NCBI GenBank assembly: GCA_020249925.1
Contig: JADCER010000005.1
Location: 248,001-312,000, forward strand
DNA length: 64,000 nucleotides
Direction: 5' to 3'
Source: Roseomonas sp.
Lineage (GTDB): Bacteria; Pseudomonadota; Alphaproteobacteria; Acetobacterales; Acetobacteraceae
Shown: in pieces, positions 52,767 through 61,311 of the stretch
Layout: the number at the start of each line of letters is the position of its first letter
How positions within the stretch are numbered: position 1 is the first letter of the stretch
The notes under the pieces: model-generated
Told to the model about the DNA's origin: nothing
Database searches by the model: none
The model's input: only the letters and a program-made list of their open reading frames with translations
Made by a program: the position numbers and the translations under genes

Positions 52767-53609
52767 ATGCAGGAATTGATCGCGCGCATGAATGCGGTCT
52801 GTGACGCGCAGCCCTTCACCACAAGCTGGTATGTGAAAGATCTGGTGACCGGCCAGGAAGCGGATCGCGATGGCGATATGGTGCTGCCATCAGCCAGCAC
52901 GCGCAAAACCTCCATCCTCATGCATGCGCTGTCGCGTGTGCATGAAGGCGTGCTGAAGCTTGATGAGCCATGCACCATTGAAGCTCGCCTGCAGGAAGGC
53001 GTGGATAGCGGCACCTATCAACACATGACGCCGGGCTGTGTGATCCCGCTGCGCGATGCTTTCGTGAATATGATCATCACCAGCGACAATGTCTGCACGC
53101 AGCTTGTGCTGGAAAGGCTGGATCGTGATGCGCTGAATGGCTGGTGCCGGCGTATTGGCATGAAGGGCACCACGCATCGGGTGAATTTCCCACCGCCCGG
53201 CCTTGCCTGGGATCACCCGATTGAAGCGGTGGCCAGCACCACTGCGCGTGATCAGGGCATTCTGCTGGACAAGATGCTGCAGGGTGCTGCGGATGCGGGC
53301 GCTGCGGCTGAACTCGGCGCCAGCAGGGAGCTTTGCCAATTGGGGCTTGATATCCTGTCCTGGCAGAGGCTCCGTAACCTGATCCCCTCCATGCTACCGG
53401 GCAAGACCAAGGTTGCGCATAAGACCGGGCGCGGGCCGCGCGGGCGGATGGATGCCGGCATTGTCTATCGTGGCAACACGCCGCGCTTCATCATCAGCGT
53501 CTATACGGATCGGGTGCCAGAGACCTTGCCGGATGGCATGCCGGGCTTTACCGCTGCCTTCGCCACCGCTGGGCGACTCACGCGTTTATGTTGGGATGCA
53601 ATGCCATGA
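52767..53609 (+). CDS. Serine hydrolase of the class A beta-lactamase fold, cytoplasmic
   Basis: A 280-residue protein with all three penicillin-recognition motifs: SxxK at Ser44-Lys47 (STRK), SDN at 106-108, and KTG at 219-221. The Glu166-type omega-loop is not obvious. There is no signal peptide, so it should work in the cytoplasm, unlike true beta-lactamases. The stop overlaps the next gene (ATGA), linking it to a dehydratase and a CoA-ester lyase. An esterase, amidase or thioesterase role is more likely than antibiotic resistance; this is inference. Confidence 0.85.
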   Translation: MQELIARMNAVCDAQPFTTSWYVKDLVTGQEADRDGDMVLPSASTRKTSILMHALSRVHEGVLKLDEPCTIEARLQEGVDSGTYQHMTPGCVIPLRDAFVNMIITSDNVCTQLVLERLDRDALNGWCRRIGMKGTTHRVNFPPPGLAWDHPIEAVASTTARDQGILLDKMLQGAADAGAAAELGASRELCQLGLDILSWQRLRNLIPSMLPGKTKVAHKTGRGPRGRMDAGIVYRGNTPRFIISVYTDRVPETLPDGMPGFTAAFATAGRLTRLCWDAMP

Positions 53610-54475
53610 CCGATGCTGAATTCGATGCGGCGATTGCCGCGCTTGCCCCTTGGGTGGGGCGGACGCGTATTGTGGAAGATGAAATCGGGCTGTCATCCGC
53701 GCGCCGCATCGCCGGCATGCTGGATATGGACCCGGCCAGCATCGCCCAAGGCATGGCGCTGCCGCCGCATTGGTTCAGCATGTTCTTTCCCGATATCGCC
53801 AAGCAAAGCGATATCGGCCCGGATGGCCACCCGAATAAGGGCGTGTTCCTGCCGCCCATTCCGCTGCCGCGCCGCATGGGTGCGGGCCGGCGCGTGACCA
53901 TCAATGGCAATCTGATTGTCGGTGAACCCGCGATCAAAAAGGCCGAGGTCGCGGCGATTGCGCCGAAGCACGGCCGCACCGGGCGCATGGCAGTGCTGAC
54001 CATGCGCCACACCATCGAAAGCCGCGGGCAAGTCATTGCCGTTGAGGAATTTGACGCGATGTATCGCGAAGCGACACCTCCGGGTCAGAAAACCACCGCA
54101 ACCCCGCCCGTGCCGGCGCCAGAAAATGCTGCCTGGTCGGATAAGGTCTTGCTGTCTTCGCCCTTGGTGTTTCGCTATTCCTCCGTCACCTGGAATGCGC
54201 ATCGCATCCATTACGATGCCGATTATGCGCGGGATGAGGAAGGCTATCAGGCAACCGTACAAAATGGTGGCCTGACCATGCAATTGATTCTGGATGCGGC
54301 GTTGAAGCGCGCCAAAGGAAGGTTGGTTGGCTTCACCGCGCGGCTCGCGCGCCCGCTTTGGGTGGGGGATACCGTGACGCTCTGTGGTGCGGCACAGGCA
54401 GACGGCAAGATGGAATGCTGGGCAGCGGATAAGGATGGCTTTCTCTGTGCCAAGCTGGAAGCGGAGTTTGCCTGA
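53606..54475 (+). CDS. HTD2/FAS1-type dehydratase (mesaconyl-CoA hydratase-like)
   Basis: A 289-residue double hot-dog protein. The N-terminal FAS1-like dehydratase domain shows HWFSMFFPDIAKQSDIGPDGHPNKGVFLPPIPLPRRMGAGRRV; the C-terminal domain shows FRYSSVTWNAHRIHYDADYARDEEGYQATVQNGGLTMQLIL, with His/Asp residues of the hydratase active site. Relatives hydrate mesaconyl-C4-CoA or similar enoyl-CoA thioesters. The next gene encodes a citramalyl-CoA-lyase-like enzyme, and the pair fits itaconate/mesaconate-type degradation. Start ATG 53606 overlaps the serine hydrolase stop. Confidence 0.88.
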   Translation: MTDAEFDAAIAALAPWVGRTRIVEDEIGLSSARRIAGMLDMDPASIAQGMALPPHWFSMFFPDIAKQSDIGPDGHPNKGVFLPPIPLPRRMGAGRRVTINGNLIVGEPAIKKAEVAAIAPKHGRTGRMAVLTMRHTIESRGQVIAVEEFDAMYREATPPGQKTTATPPVPAPENAAWSDKVLLSSPLVFRYSSVTWNAHRIHYDADYARDEEGYQATVQNGGLTMQLILDAALKRAKGRLVGFTARLARPLWVGDTVTLCGAAQADGKMECWAADKDGFLCAKLEAEFA

Positions 54476-55344
54476 TGCCGGCATCAAACCCGAATAGCTG
54501 GCGGTCGCTGCTGTTCATCCCTGCGGTGGCGGAGCGCTTTGTCGCCAAGGCGCATACGCGCGGCGCGGATGTGATCATTCTTGATTTGGAAGATTCGATC
54601 CCACCCACTGAGAAGAATGCTGCGCGCGCCGCACTGCCAGGGGCGGCCAAGGCGATTGCCGCGCATGGGCAGGAAATTTGCGTGCGCATCAACCGGCCCT
54701 TGGAATTGGCGGTGCCGGATATCGCTGCGGCCATCATGCCGGAAGTGTCCGCCCTGATGCTGCCCAAGGTGATGGGGCCGGAACATATCAAGCTTCTGTC
54801 GGAAGTGGTGGCAGCGCGCGAAGCGGCGCTTGGTATGCGGATTGGCCATACGCGCTTCATCGGCGTGGTGGAAACGCCCGATGCGCTGCCTGCCTTGCAT
54901 GCGATTGCTTTCGCTGATCCGCGCATGGCAGCGCTTGGCGTTGGTTCGGAAGATCTCTCCACCGAATTGGAAGCCGTGCCGGGCGCTGATTCGCTTTATG
55001 TCTATGGGATGATGGCAGTGGCAGCGGCGCGCGCGGCGCGTATCCTGCCGCTCGGGTCCATTGGCGTTTTTGCCGATTTCTCCGATCTTGATTCCTATCG
55101 CGCCTCGCTCAGGCGTTCACGCGCGCTTGGCTTCGGCTGTGCGGCCTGCATCCATCCCGCGCAAGTCGCCGTGGTGAATGAGGAATATGGGCCTGCCCCG
55201 GCAGAGGTGGAACGCGCGCGCCGCCTGATTGCGGCTTTTGATGTGGCGCTTGCGGAAGGCAAGGGCGCGGTCGCTTTTGAAGGTGCGATGATTGACCTTC
55301 CCGTGGTAGAACGCGCGCGTCGCCTTTTGGGAAGGGCTCGTTGA
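54475..55344 (+). CDS. HpcH/HpaI-type CoA-ester lyase (citramalyl/malyl-CoA lyase-like)
   Basis: A 289-residue CitE-like TIM barrel. It starts NSWRSLLFIPAVAERFVAKAHTRGADVIILDLEDSIPPTEK, with Glu/Asp metal ligands in LDLEDS; Arg in CVRINRP binds the carboxylate; VVETPDAL and GSEDLSTEL supply the remaining metal-site residues. The C-terminus includes GFGCAACIHPAQVAVVNEEYGP. Cleaves 3-hydroxy-acyl-CoA to acetyl- or propionyl-CoA plus a 2-oxo acid. Coupled by one-base overlap to the hydratase gene, consistent with sequential steps. Confidence 0.9.
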   Translation: MPASNPNSWRSLLFIPAVAERFVAKAHTRGADVIILDLEDSIPPTEKNAARAALPGAAKAIAAHGQEICVRINRPLELAVPDIAAAIMPEVSALMLPKVMGPEHIKLLSEVVAAREAALGMRIGHTRFIGVVETPDALPALHAIAFADPRMAALGVGSEDLSTELEAVPGADSLYVYGMMAVAAARAARILPLGSIGVFADFSDLDSYRASLRRSRALGFGCAACIHPAQVAVVNEEYGPAPAEVERARRLIAAFDVALAEGKGAVAFEGAMIDLPVVERARRLLGRAR

Positions 55345-56036
55345 TGCTGAAATGGCCACGCCGCGGTGTGCTCCTCACGCCAGCGCTGATCAGCGCTACA
55401 GCGCAGGCGCAAGCTGCACCCGAGGTGGATTTGCTGCTGGTGCTGGCGATGGATGCCTCCGGGTCCATTGATGGGGATGAGTTTCGCCTGCAACGCGAAG
55501 GCATTGCGGAATCCATCACGCATCCGGCGGTGCTCGCCGCCATTGCTGCCAATCCGCGCCGCGCCATTGCGCTGGCCATGACGGAATGGGGCAGCCCGGG
55601 TGGCGCTGCCTTGGTGGTGGATTGGCATCGCGTGAGTGATGCGGCATCAGCGCAAGTATTCGCCAATGCCGTGCTGGCCGCGCCGCGATCACGGCAAAGC
55701 TATAACGCGATTGGGGACGCAATCACCCATGCGGCGGCATTGATAACCGCTGCACCTTTCCGCGCAAATGAGCGCGTGATTGATGTGGCAGGGGATGGTC
55801 CGGATATGCGCTCCACAATCCTGGCACCCGATGCGCGGGATGCGGCAGTGGCGCAGGGCATCACCATCAATGGCCTCGCCATTGAAATCGCGCCCGTGAC
55901 GCGCGGCAATGAACCACTGCATGTGCATTATGAACGCAACATCATGGGCGGGCCTGGCGCCTTTGTGATGGTGGCTGAAACGCGGCGCGATTTCGCCCGC
56001 GCCATGCGCGCCAAGATGCTGCGGGAAATTGCGTAG
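55344..56036 (+). CDS. DUF1194 (VWA-like) exported protein
   Basis: A 230-residue protein of the DUF1194 family. A signal peptide (about 1-25) includes PRRGVLL, resembling a twin-arginine motif, and ends TAQAQAA. The mature part has a VWA-like MIDAS, AMDASGSIDGDEF, followed by AMTEWGSPGGAALVVDWHRV, and VIDVAGDGPDM. Function is not known. The ATG at 55344 shares a base with the upstream stop, but an exported VWA protein has no evident link with the CoA-ester pathway. It converges on the M32 carboxypeptidase gene. Confidence 0.87.
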   Translation: MLKWPRRGVLLTPALISATAQAQAAPEVDLLLVLAMDASGSIDGDEFRLQREGIAESITHPAVLAAIAANPRRAIALAMTEWGSPGGAALVVDWHRVSDAASAQVFANAVLAAPRSRQSYNAIGDAITHAAALITAAPFRANERVIDVAGDGPDMRSTILAPDARDAAVAQGITINGLAIEIAPVTRGNEPLHVHYERNIMGGPGAFVMVAETRRDFARAMRAKMLREIA

Positions 56037-56043
56037 CGCGGGA

Positions 56044-57531
56044 TTATTGAACCAGATAACGCGCCCGCAAATGATCCATGAAATCATTCGGGTCCAGCGG
56101 CTTGCCGGTGGCCGCGCGCAATAAATCCTGAAAGCCGAGCAGCGATCCCTTGCAATGCACATGGGCGCGGAGCCACCCCAGCAATGGCGCCATATCACCT
56201 TCTGCCAGCGCAGCGTCCAAGCCCGGTTCCGCCTTGCGCGCTGCCTTCATCAATTGCGCTGCCGCCATGGCCCCCAGCGTATAGGATGGGAAATAGCCAA
56301 AGGCACCATCATGCCAATGGATATCCTGCAAGCAGCCCTTGGCATCATTGGGCGGGCGAATGCCGAGCAGCTTCTCCAACCCCTCATTCCAGGCCGCGGG
56401 CAGATCAGCGACTGAAAGCGCGCCTTCGATCATCGCCTTTTCAAGCCTAAAGCGCAGAATGACATGGGCGGGATAGGTGATTTCATCCGCATCCACGCGA
56501 ATGAAGCCGCGTGACACGCGCCGCCAAAGCCGTGCGAGATTCTCGGGTGCGACCACCGCCGCATCGCAGCCAAAACGCGTGCGCAATTCACCGCCCAAAA
56601 AGCGCAAAAACGCATCCGAACGGCAGGCCTGCATTTCTACAATCAATGATTGGCTTTCATGCGCCGCCATCCCGGCTGCTTCGCCCACTGGCTGGCGCGC
56701 ATAGGCCGCCGGCAAGCCGCGTTCATAAAGCGCGTGCCCGGTTTCATGCAGCACACCCAGCAACGCCTTGGCGACATCCGCTTCATCATAAAAGGTCGTG
56801 ATACGCACATCGGCGGGCGTGCCGCCACAAAAGGGATGCAGCGATTCATCCAGCCGCGCATGATCATATTCCAAGCCAATGCGGGCCGAGAGCGCCTGGC
56901 ACAGCGCCTTCTGCGCTGCCACGGGAAACGCCCCTGTCAGCGGGACGGGCGCGCCGCGCCTGGCTTGGATTTCCTCAGCGCGCGGCAAGGCTTCAGCCAA
57001 GAACGCCTCATAGGTTGCGAAGACAGGCTCCACATCCGCCGCCGTCACACCGCACTGATAGCCATCCATCAGCGCATCATAGGGCGCCATGCCAAGCGCC
57101 GATGAAAGCGCCGCCGCGGTTTCGCGTTGTAGGGTGACAACTTCGGCCAAGGCCGGGCGCACCAAGGCGAAATCAGCGCGCGCCTTGGCGTCCCGCCAGA
57201 TTTTCTCACAGGCCGAATTGGCGCGTGTGCTTGCCTCCACCAGGCTGGTCGGCAGGGCCGTGGCACGCGCATGGGCGCGGCGCATCAGGGCAAGGTTAGC
57301 GCTGTCCCATTCGCCTTCTGCCGTAGCCACCGCAAGTTCTTCCGCCACCGCAGGCGCGGTCAGCAATTCATGCGCAAGGCCGGCAAGGGTCGCCAATTGC
57401 TCGCCCCGCGCGGCACCGCCACCAGAAGGCATCATGGCACTCGCATCCCAATGCAGCATGGCGGCGGCTTCATTCAGCGCGGCGATGCGCCCAAAGCGGG
57501 ATTTCAGGCTGGCATAGGCTGGGTTTGACAT
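56044..57531 (-). CDS. M32 family zinc carboxypeptidase
   Basis: A 495-residue thermostable carboxypeptidase 1-like enzyme. The zinc motif is HETGH (residues 262-266), followed downstream by AAHESQSLIVEMQ, the second signature with the Glu ligand. DVRITTFYDEADV and GALSVADLPAAWNEGLEKLLGI are further family segments. It removes C-terminal residues from peptides in the cytoplasm; there is no signal peptide. Length equals the family norm. Transcribed alone. Confidence 0.93.
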   Translation of the reverse strand: MSNPAYASLKSRFGRIAALNEAAAMLHWDASAMMPSGGGAARGEQLATLAGLAHELLTAPAVAEELAVATAEGEWDSANLALMRRAHARATALPTSLVEASTRANSACEKIWRDAKARADFALVRPALAEVVTLQRETAAALSSALGMAPYDALMDGYQCGVTAADVEPVFATYEAFLAEALPRAEEIQARRGAPVPLTGAFPVAAQKALCQALSARIGLEYDHARLDESLHPFCGGTPADVRITTFYDEADVAKALLGVLHETGHALYERGLPAAYARQPVGEAAGMAAHESQSLIVEMQACRSDAFLRFLGGELRTRFGCDAAVVAPENLARLWRRVSRGFIRVDADEITYPAHVILRFRLEKAMIEGALSVADLPAAWNEGLEKLLGIRPPNDAKGCLQDIHWHDGAFGYFPSYTLGAMAAAQLMKAARKAEPGLDAALAEGDMAPLLGWLRAHVHCKGSLLGFQDLLRAATGKPLDPNDFMDHLRARYLVQ

Positions 57532-57651
57532 AGGTCATTCCTGGGGGCGTGGGTTACCTTTAGCCTTTGAACATAGCGGCCTTGCCGCCCAAGCATAATG
57601 CCATGCGGCGGCGATCTTCTGCCAGCCAAGGGTCCGAAAGGTGGAGCACCG

Positions 57652-58668
57652 ATGATCAAAAGCCTTCTGCACCTGCTGCTGTTCTGCCTCACGCTCAGCC
57701 TGCCATGGCCGGTGCAGGCCCAAGCGCCGCAGCGTGTCACGATAGATAATTTCGCCCGCGCCGAAACGGACCATTATTTCGGCACTTATGTCGCACAAGG
57801 CGCTCTGGGCCGCTTTTTTCACCTGCGCGATGTCACACCGCTGGACCAGCAGGGCGTGGTGCGCATGAATCGCGATACGCTTTATTCCTTCGCAATCATT
57901 GATCTTGATGCGGGGCCGGTCACCGTGGAATTGCCCGATACGCGCGGGCGCTTCATGTCACTGCTGCTGATTGACCAGGACCATTACAACCCGGCTGTCT
58001 TCTATGCGCCCGGCAAGCATCGCTTCACGCGGGCCGAAATCGGCACGCGCTATCTGGGCCTTGCCATCCGCACCTTCCTTGACCCGAATGACCCCGCCGA
58101 TGTGGCGGCGGCGCGTGCGGCGCAGGATGCCTTGCGGATTGAACAACCAGGCGGCCCCGGCGTGTGGCAAGCACCGAATTGGGACAAATCCTCTCAGGAA
58201 GCGCTGCGCAATGCCTTGAGCGCGCTTGTCCCCTTCGCCGATTTCAAGAATGGTTTTGGCGCGCGCGGGCAGGTGGACCCGGTGGCGCGGCTTGTCGCCG
58301 CGGCCGCCGGCTGGGGTGGCAATCCTGCGCATGCGGCCATTTATCTGCCCATTCTGCCCCCAGAACCAGGTCGTAGCTGGCGGATGCGCCTTGCTGATGT
58401 GCCGGTGGATGGGTTCTGGTCGGTCACGGTTTATGATGCGCGCGGCTATATGGTGCCCAATCCGCGCAATGCCGTGTCGCTCAACAACGTCACCGCGAAT
58501 CGCGGGGCTGATGGTTCAGTGACTGTGCAATTCGGCGGCTGCGCCGATACCACGCCAAATTGCCTGCCGGTACCAAGCCCCTGGAATGCCGTGCTGCGGC
58601 TCTATCGCCCGCGGGCCGAGGTCACGGATGGGCGCTGGAGGATGCCGGGGCTTGAAGCAATACCCTGA
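57652..58668 (+). CDS. DUF1254 domain-containing exported protein
   Basis: A 338-residue protein. A signal peptide (about 1-24, ending PVQAQA) precedes a DUF1254 region with NFARAETDHYFGTYVAQGALGRFFHLRDVTPLDQQGVVRMNRDTLYSFAIIDL, then a DUF1214-type C-terminus with GFWSVTVYDARGYMVPNPRNAVSLNNVTANRGADGSVTVQFGGC. Such proteins are periplasmic and their activity is not established. GGAG at 57642-57645 precedes ATG 57652. It converges with surf1 across a shared terminator. Confidence 0.87.
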   Translation: MIKSLLHLLLFCLTLSLPWPVQAQAPQRVTIDNFARAETDHYFGTYVAQGALGRFFHLRDVTPLDQQGVVRMNRDTLYSFAIIDLDAGPVTVELPDTRGRFMSLLLIDQDHYNPAVFYAPGKHRFTRAEIGTRYLGLAIRTFLDPNDPADVAAARAAQDALRIEQPGGPGVWQAPNWDKSSQEALRNALSALVPFADFKNGFGARGQVDPVARLVAAAAGWGGNPAHAAIYLPILPPEPGRSWRMRLADVPVDGFWSVTVYDARGYMVPNPRNAVSLNNVTANRGADGSVTVQFGGCADTTPNCLPVPSPWNAVLRLYRPRAEVTDGRWRMPGLEAIP

Positions 58669-58694
58669 AGCCTTTGCGCCGCGCAGGCTTCAGG
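58664..58694. terminator. Bidirectional terminator between the DUF1254 and surf1 genes
   Basis: CCTGAAGCC (58664-58672) and GGCTTCAGG (58686-58694) form perfect 9-base arms; the 13-base loop can pair further (TGCG/CGCA). It overlaps both stop codons of the convergent genes. CTTCTTTC follows on the plus strand, a weak T-rich tail. Confidence 0.7.
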
Positions 58695-59361
58695 CCTTCT
58701 TTCGGTTGCGCCAGGCAAAGGCCACGAAAACGCCAATCAGGGATAACGCCAGCCCGTACCAAGTGATGGCATAGCCAAGGTGATTATTGCGCGGTCGCGG
58801 CAGGGTCTGAGAGGGCTCTGGCAGGCTGCCCGGCGGGCCCAGCAGCACCAGCCCATAACGTGCCATGCCCGGCACGCCCAAGGCCGCGCCAATCGCCACC
58901 GGATCGAAGTGATAAAAGCGCCGGCCCGCGACATCATCCTGCGCGGCGAAGCGCCCGGCGGGCTCGCCAAAGCGTATATAGCCGGTGATGCGCTGCGGGC
59001 CTTCGGGGCGGGGCAGGCCGGCCAGACCATCCAGCGGCACCCAGCCACGATCTACCAGGATGGGCGGGCCGGCATCACGCAGGAAGGGCACGATCAGCCG
59101 CGCGCCCATCCGATTGGCACGGATTTCGACACCCAACAGCGCCTCTCGCCCATGATCAAAGCGCCCGAGTGCTTCCAGCTTCGCATAGGGCGCTGGCGGG
59201 TCGCTGAAGGGCGCGGGCGGCGCAGCTTCGGCCGCCGCAATACGGGCCAGCAAATCGGTCTTCCAGCTCAGGCGCTGCGCCTGCCAGGTGCCAAGCCCAA
59301 GCAGGATGATCAGAACAGGCAGCCCTGCCAAAGCGGGCCACAGCATAGGTCGAGAGAACAT
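58690..59361 (-). CDS. SURF1 family cytochrome oxidase assembly protein
   Basis: A 223-residue protein with two transmembrane helices, one at the N-terminus (LWPALAGLPVLIILLGLGTWQ) and one at the C-terminus (YAITWYGLALSLIGVFVAFAW). Between them lie the SURF1 signatures LGTWQAQRLSWKTDLL, ILVDRGWVP and RPRNNHLGYAITWYGLA. It helps insert heme a into subunit I. ATG 59361 is chosen since it gives the family N-terminus; a long open frame upstream overlaps coxC on a different frame. It is the last gene of the cox operon here. Confidence 0.92.
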   Translation of the reverse strand: MFSRPMLWPALAGLPVLIILLGLGTWQAQRLSWKTDLLARIAAAEAAPPAPFSDPPAPYAKLEALGRFDHGREALLGVEIRANRMGARLIVPFLRDAGPPILVDRGWVPLDGLAGLPRPEGPQRITGYIRFGEPAGRFAAQDDVAGRRFYHFDPVAIGAALGVPGMARYGLVLLGPPGSLPEPSQTLPRPRNNHLGYAITWYGLALSLIGVFVAFAWRNRKKA

Positions 59362-59546
59362 CACCCACCCAAGTCGTGCCAGGGTAGCGCCATTGCAAGC
59401 CAAGCAGCATGCGCGGCGATATAAGCGCCGCATGCGGCAAGACCCGGGCGGATATCCGATAGGCCAGCAAGAAAATGGCCGCCCCCGCATCGCGGGTAGC
59501 GGCCAAGCAAGGCTGATGTCAGCACGCGGGCAATGCCCGGCGTCGA

Positions 59547-60410
59547 TCAGTGATGCGCGATTTCGCCCGCGCCCCACCAGTAGATGCAAACAAACAGGAA
59601 CAGCCAGACCACATCCACGAAGTGCCAATACCAAGCCGCCGCTTCGAAGCCGAAATGCTTCTCCGGCGTGAAGTGGCCTTTCATGGCGCGTATCAGGCAG
59701 ACAAACAGGAAGGTCGTGCCGACGATCACGTGGAAGCCGTGAAAGCCCGTTGCGAGGAAGAAGGTCGAGGAATAAATGCCACCATTGTAAAACTGGAACG
59801 GCGCCAAGGTGTATTCCCAAACCTGCAAGGCCGTGAAGATCACGCCCAGAAACACCGTGAGCGCGAGCCCGTTCACCAGCCCCTTCTGATCATTGTTGAG
59901 AAGGGCGTGATGCGCCCAGGTCACGGTGCAGCCCGACAGCAGCAGAATCATGGTGTTCAGGAAGGGCAGATCGAAAGGATCAAAAGTAAGCGTGCCCTTG
60001 GGCGGCCACATCGCCACTTCGGCGCCCGAAACATGCTCCGGGAAAAGCGCGAAATGGAAATAGGCCCAGAAGAAGGCCACGAAGAACATGACTTCTGAGG
60101 CGATGAACAACGTCATGCCATAGCGAAGCCCGATGCGCACGATCGGCGTATGCAGCCCCGGTGTTTGGCTTTCCTTCACCACATCGCGCCACCAGAAGAA
60201 CATGGTGGCAAGCGTACCGGCCAGCCCGAGCATGAAAACGAATTTTGATCCGTAATGCGCCCAGAGAATGATGCCAAGCACCAAGGCCCCGCCCGCGAAA
60301 GAGCCAACAATGGGCCAGGGTGAGGGGTCCACCAAATGGTAGGGGTGCTTATGAAGCGGCGGCGCTTCACCACCAGCCGTGGTTGCCTGCCCGTGAGATG
60401 TGCTTGCCAT
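59547..60410 (-). CDS. ctaE: Cytochrome c oxidase subunit III
   Basis: A 287-residue membrane protein with seven hydrophobic segments. Signatures are HPYHLVDPSPWPIVGSFAG, WWRDVVKES, FIASEVMFFVAFFWAYFH (Glu at the lipid-binding site), GCTVTWAHHAL, and FYNGGIYSSTFFLATGFHGFHVIVGT with the final WHFVDVVWLFLFVCIYWWG. It is the third core subunit of an aa3-type oxidase. ATG 60410 has no strong site but matches the family start. A gap of 120 bases separates it from ctaG. Confidence 0.96.
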   Translation of the reverse strand: MASTSHGQATTAGGEAPPLHKHPYHLVDPSPWPIVGSFAGGALVLGIILWAHYGSKFVFMLGLAGTLATMFFWWRDVVKESQTPGLHTPIVRIGLRYGMTLFIASEVMFFVAFFWAYFHFALFPEHVSGAEVAMWPPKGTLTFDPFDLPFLNTMILLLSGCTVTWAHHALLNNDQKGLVNGLALTVFLGVIFTALQVWEYTLAPFQFYNGGIYSSTFFLATGFHGFHVIVGTTFLFVCLIRAMKGHFTPEKHFGFEAAAWYWHFVDVVWLFLFVCIYWWGAGEIAHH

Positions 60411-60530
60411 TGTCAGTCCTGGTGCCTTCCTCGGTCACGGGCTTAGTGCCCGAACCGGACGCCCGCATCAATCCTGAAACCGCCCCCGAAATCAAGCCCA
60501 TGAGGCATGAAAACCGGGTTTATCCGCCAA

Positions 60531-61160
60531 TCAATTCTGCCTTGTGTTGCCACGCCCAACATGCGGCCCGGCATTGGCCAGGGCGCCTGCCTTTTTCGCA
60601 TCTTCCATGGTGCGGAAGAAACTATAAGAAAGTGTGATGGTGGTGATGTCGCGCGTGCTGGGATCCTCGGCAATGCGGGGATCTACCCAGAAGGTGACCG
60701 GCATATCCACACGCTCACCAGGTGTTAGGGTTTGTTCGTCGAAGCAGAAGCAGGCGATCTTGTGGAAATAGCGCCCGACCTTCTCCGGCGTTACATTATA
60801 GGTCGAAACCCCCGTCACCGGCGTATCGGCGCGATTCGTGGCGGAATAGAAGGCAAGGCCTTCTTCACCAAGCCGCAGCGTCACGCTGGTCTGTTCGGGC
60901 ATGAAGCGCCAGGGCAGTTGTGGATGCGTGGTGGCGTTGAAGCGGATGGTGATCTGCCGATCGCCAGCCGCGCCGGGCGCCGCCGCGCTGCGTTGCGTGG
61001 TGCCGCCAAAGCCTGTCACGCGGCAGAAAAGGTCGTAAAGCGGCACGGCGGCGAAGGAAAGACCCACCATAAAGGTCACCAAGCCTGCCGCGGCAAGCCC
61101 GGTGCGCTTGTTCCGTCTTGCGAGTTCCGCCTTGCGCTGATCCTGTTCCATGGGGGTCAT
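60531..61160 (-). CDS. ctaG: Cytochrome c oxidase assembly protein CtaG (Cox11)
   Basis: A 209-residue copper chaperone. One N-terminal transmembrane helix (TGLAAAGLVTFMVGLSFAAVPLYDLFC) leads to the periplasmic immunoglobulin-like domain with the CuB-delivery motif ACFCFDEQ; the copper-binding CFCF cysteines are both present, and Cys in DLFCRVTG is the third conserved one. It inserts CuB in subunit I. ATG 61160 is preceded by GAGGAG at eight bases; a longer frame to 61259 overlaps the small upstream gene and is not used. Confidence 0.95.
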   Translation of the reverse strand: MTPMEQDQRKAELARRNKRTGLAAAGLVTFMVGLSFAAVPLYDLFCRVTGFGGTTQRSAAAPGAAGDRQITIRFNATTHPQLPWRFMPEQTSVTLRLGEEGLAFYSATNRADTPVTGVSTYNVTPEKVGRYFHKIACFCFDEQTLTPGERVDMPVTFWVDPRIAEDPSTRDITTITLSYSFFRTMEDAKKAGALANAGPHVGRGNTRQN

Positions 61161-61182
61161 GTGGGAAGCTCCTCGCCGCCGC

Positions 61183-61311
61183 TCAAGCCCGAAGTAACCG
61201 TGCAATGCCGATGAAATAGAACAGCACCGAAAGCCCCACCAACACCAGCAGTAGGGCAATGTTGCGCCCGCGCCGGCGCTTTTCGAAAATCGCGCGTTCT
61301 TCCGGGGTCAT
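61183..61311 (-). CDS. Small single-helix cytochrome oxidase assembly-type protein (42 aa)
   Basis: A 42-residue product beginning MTPEERAIFEKRRRGRN followed by one transmembrane helix (IALLLVLVGLSVLFYFIGIARLL). The start ATG overlaps the ctaB stop (ATGA on the minus strand), and ctaG follows after 22 bases. A tiny membrane protein with this basic head and single helix sits between ctaB and ctaG in many alphaproteobacteria; its role is thought to be in oxidase assembly. It is too short for many gene callers. Confidence 0.85.
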   Translation of the reverse strand: MTPEERAIFEKRRRGRNIALLLVLVGLSVLFYFIGIARLLRA

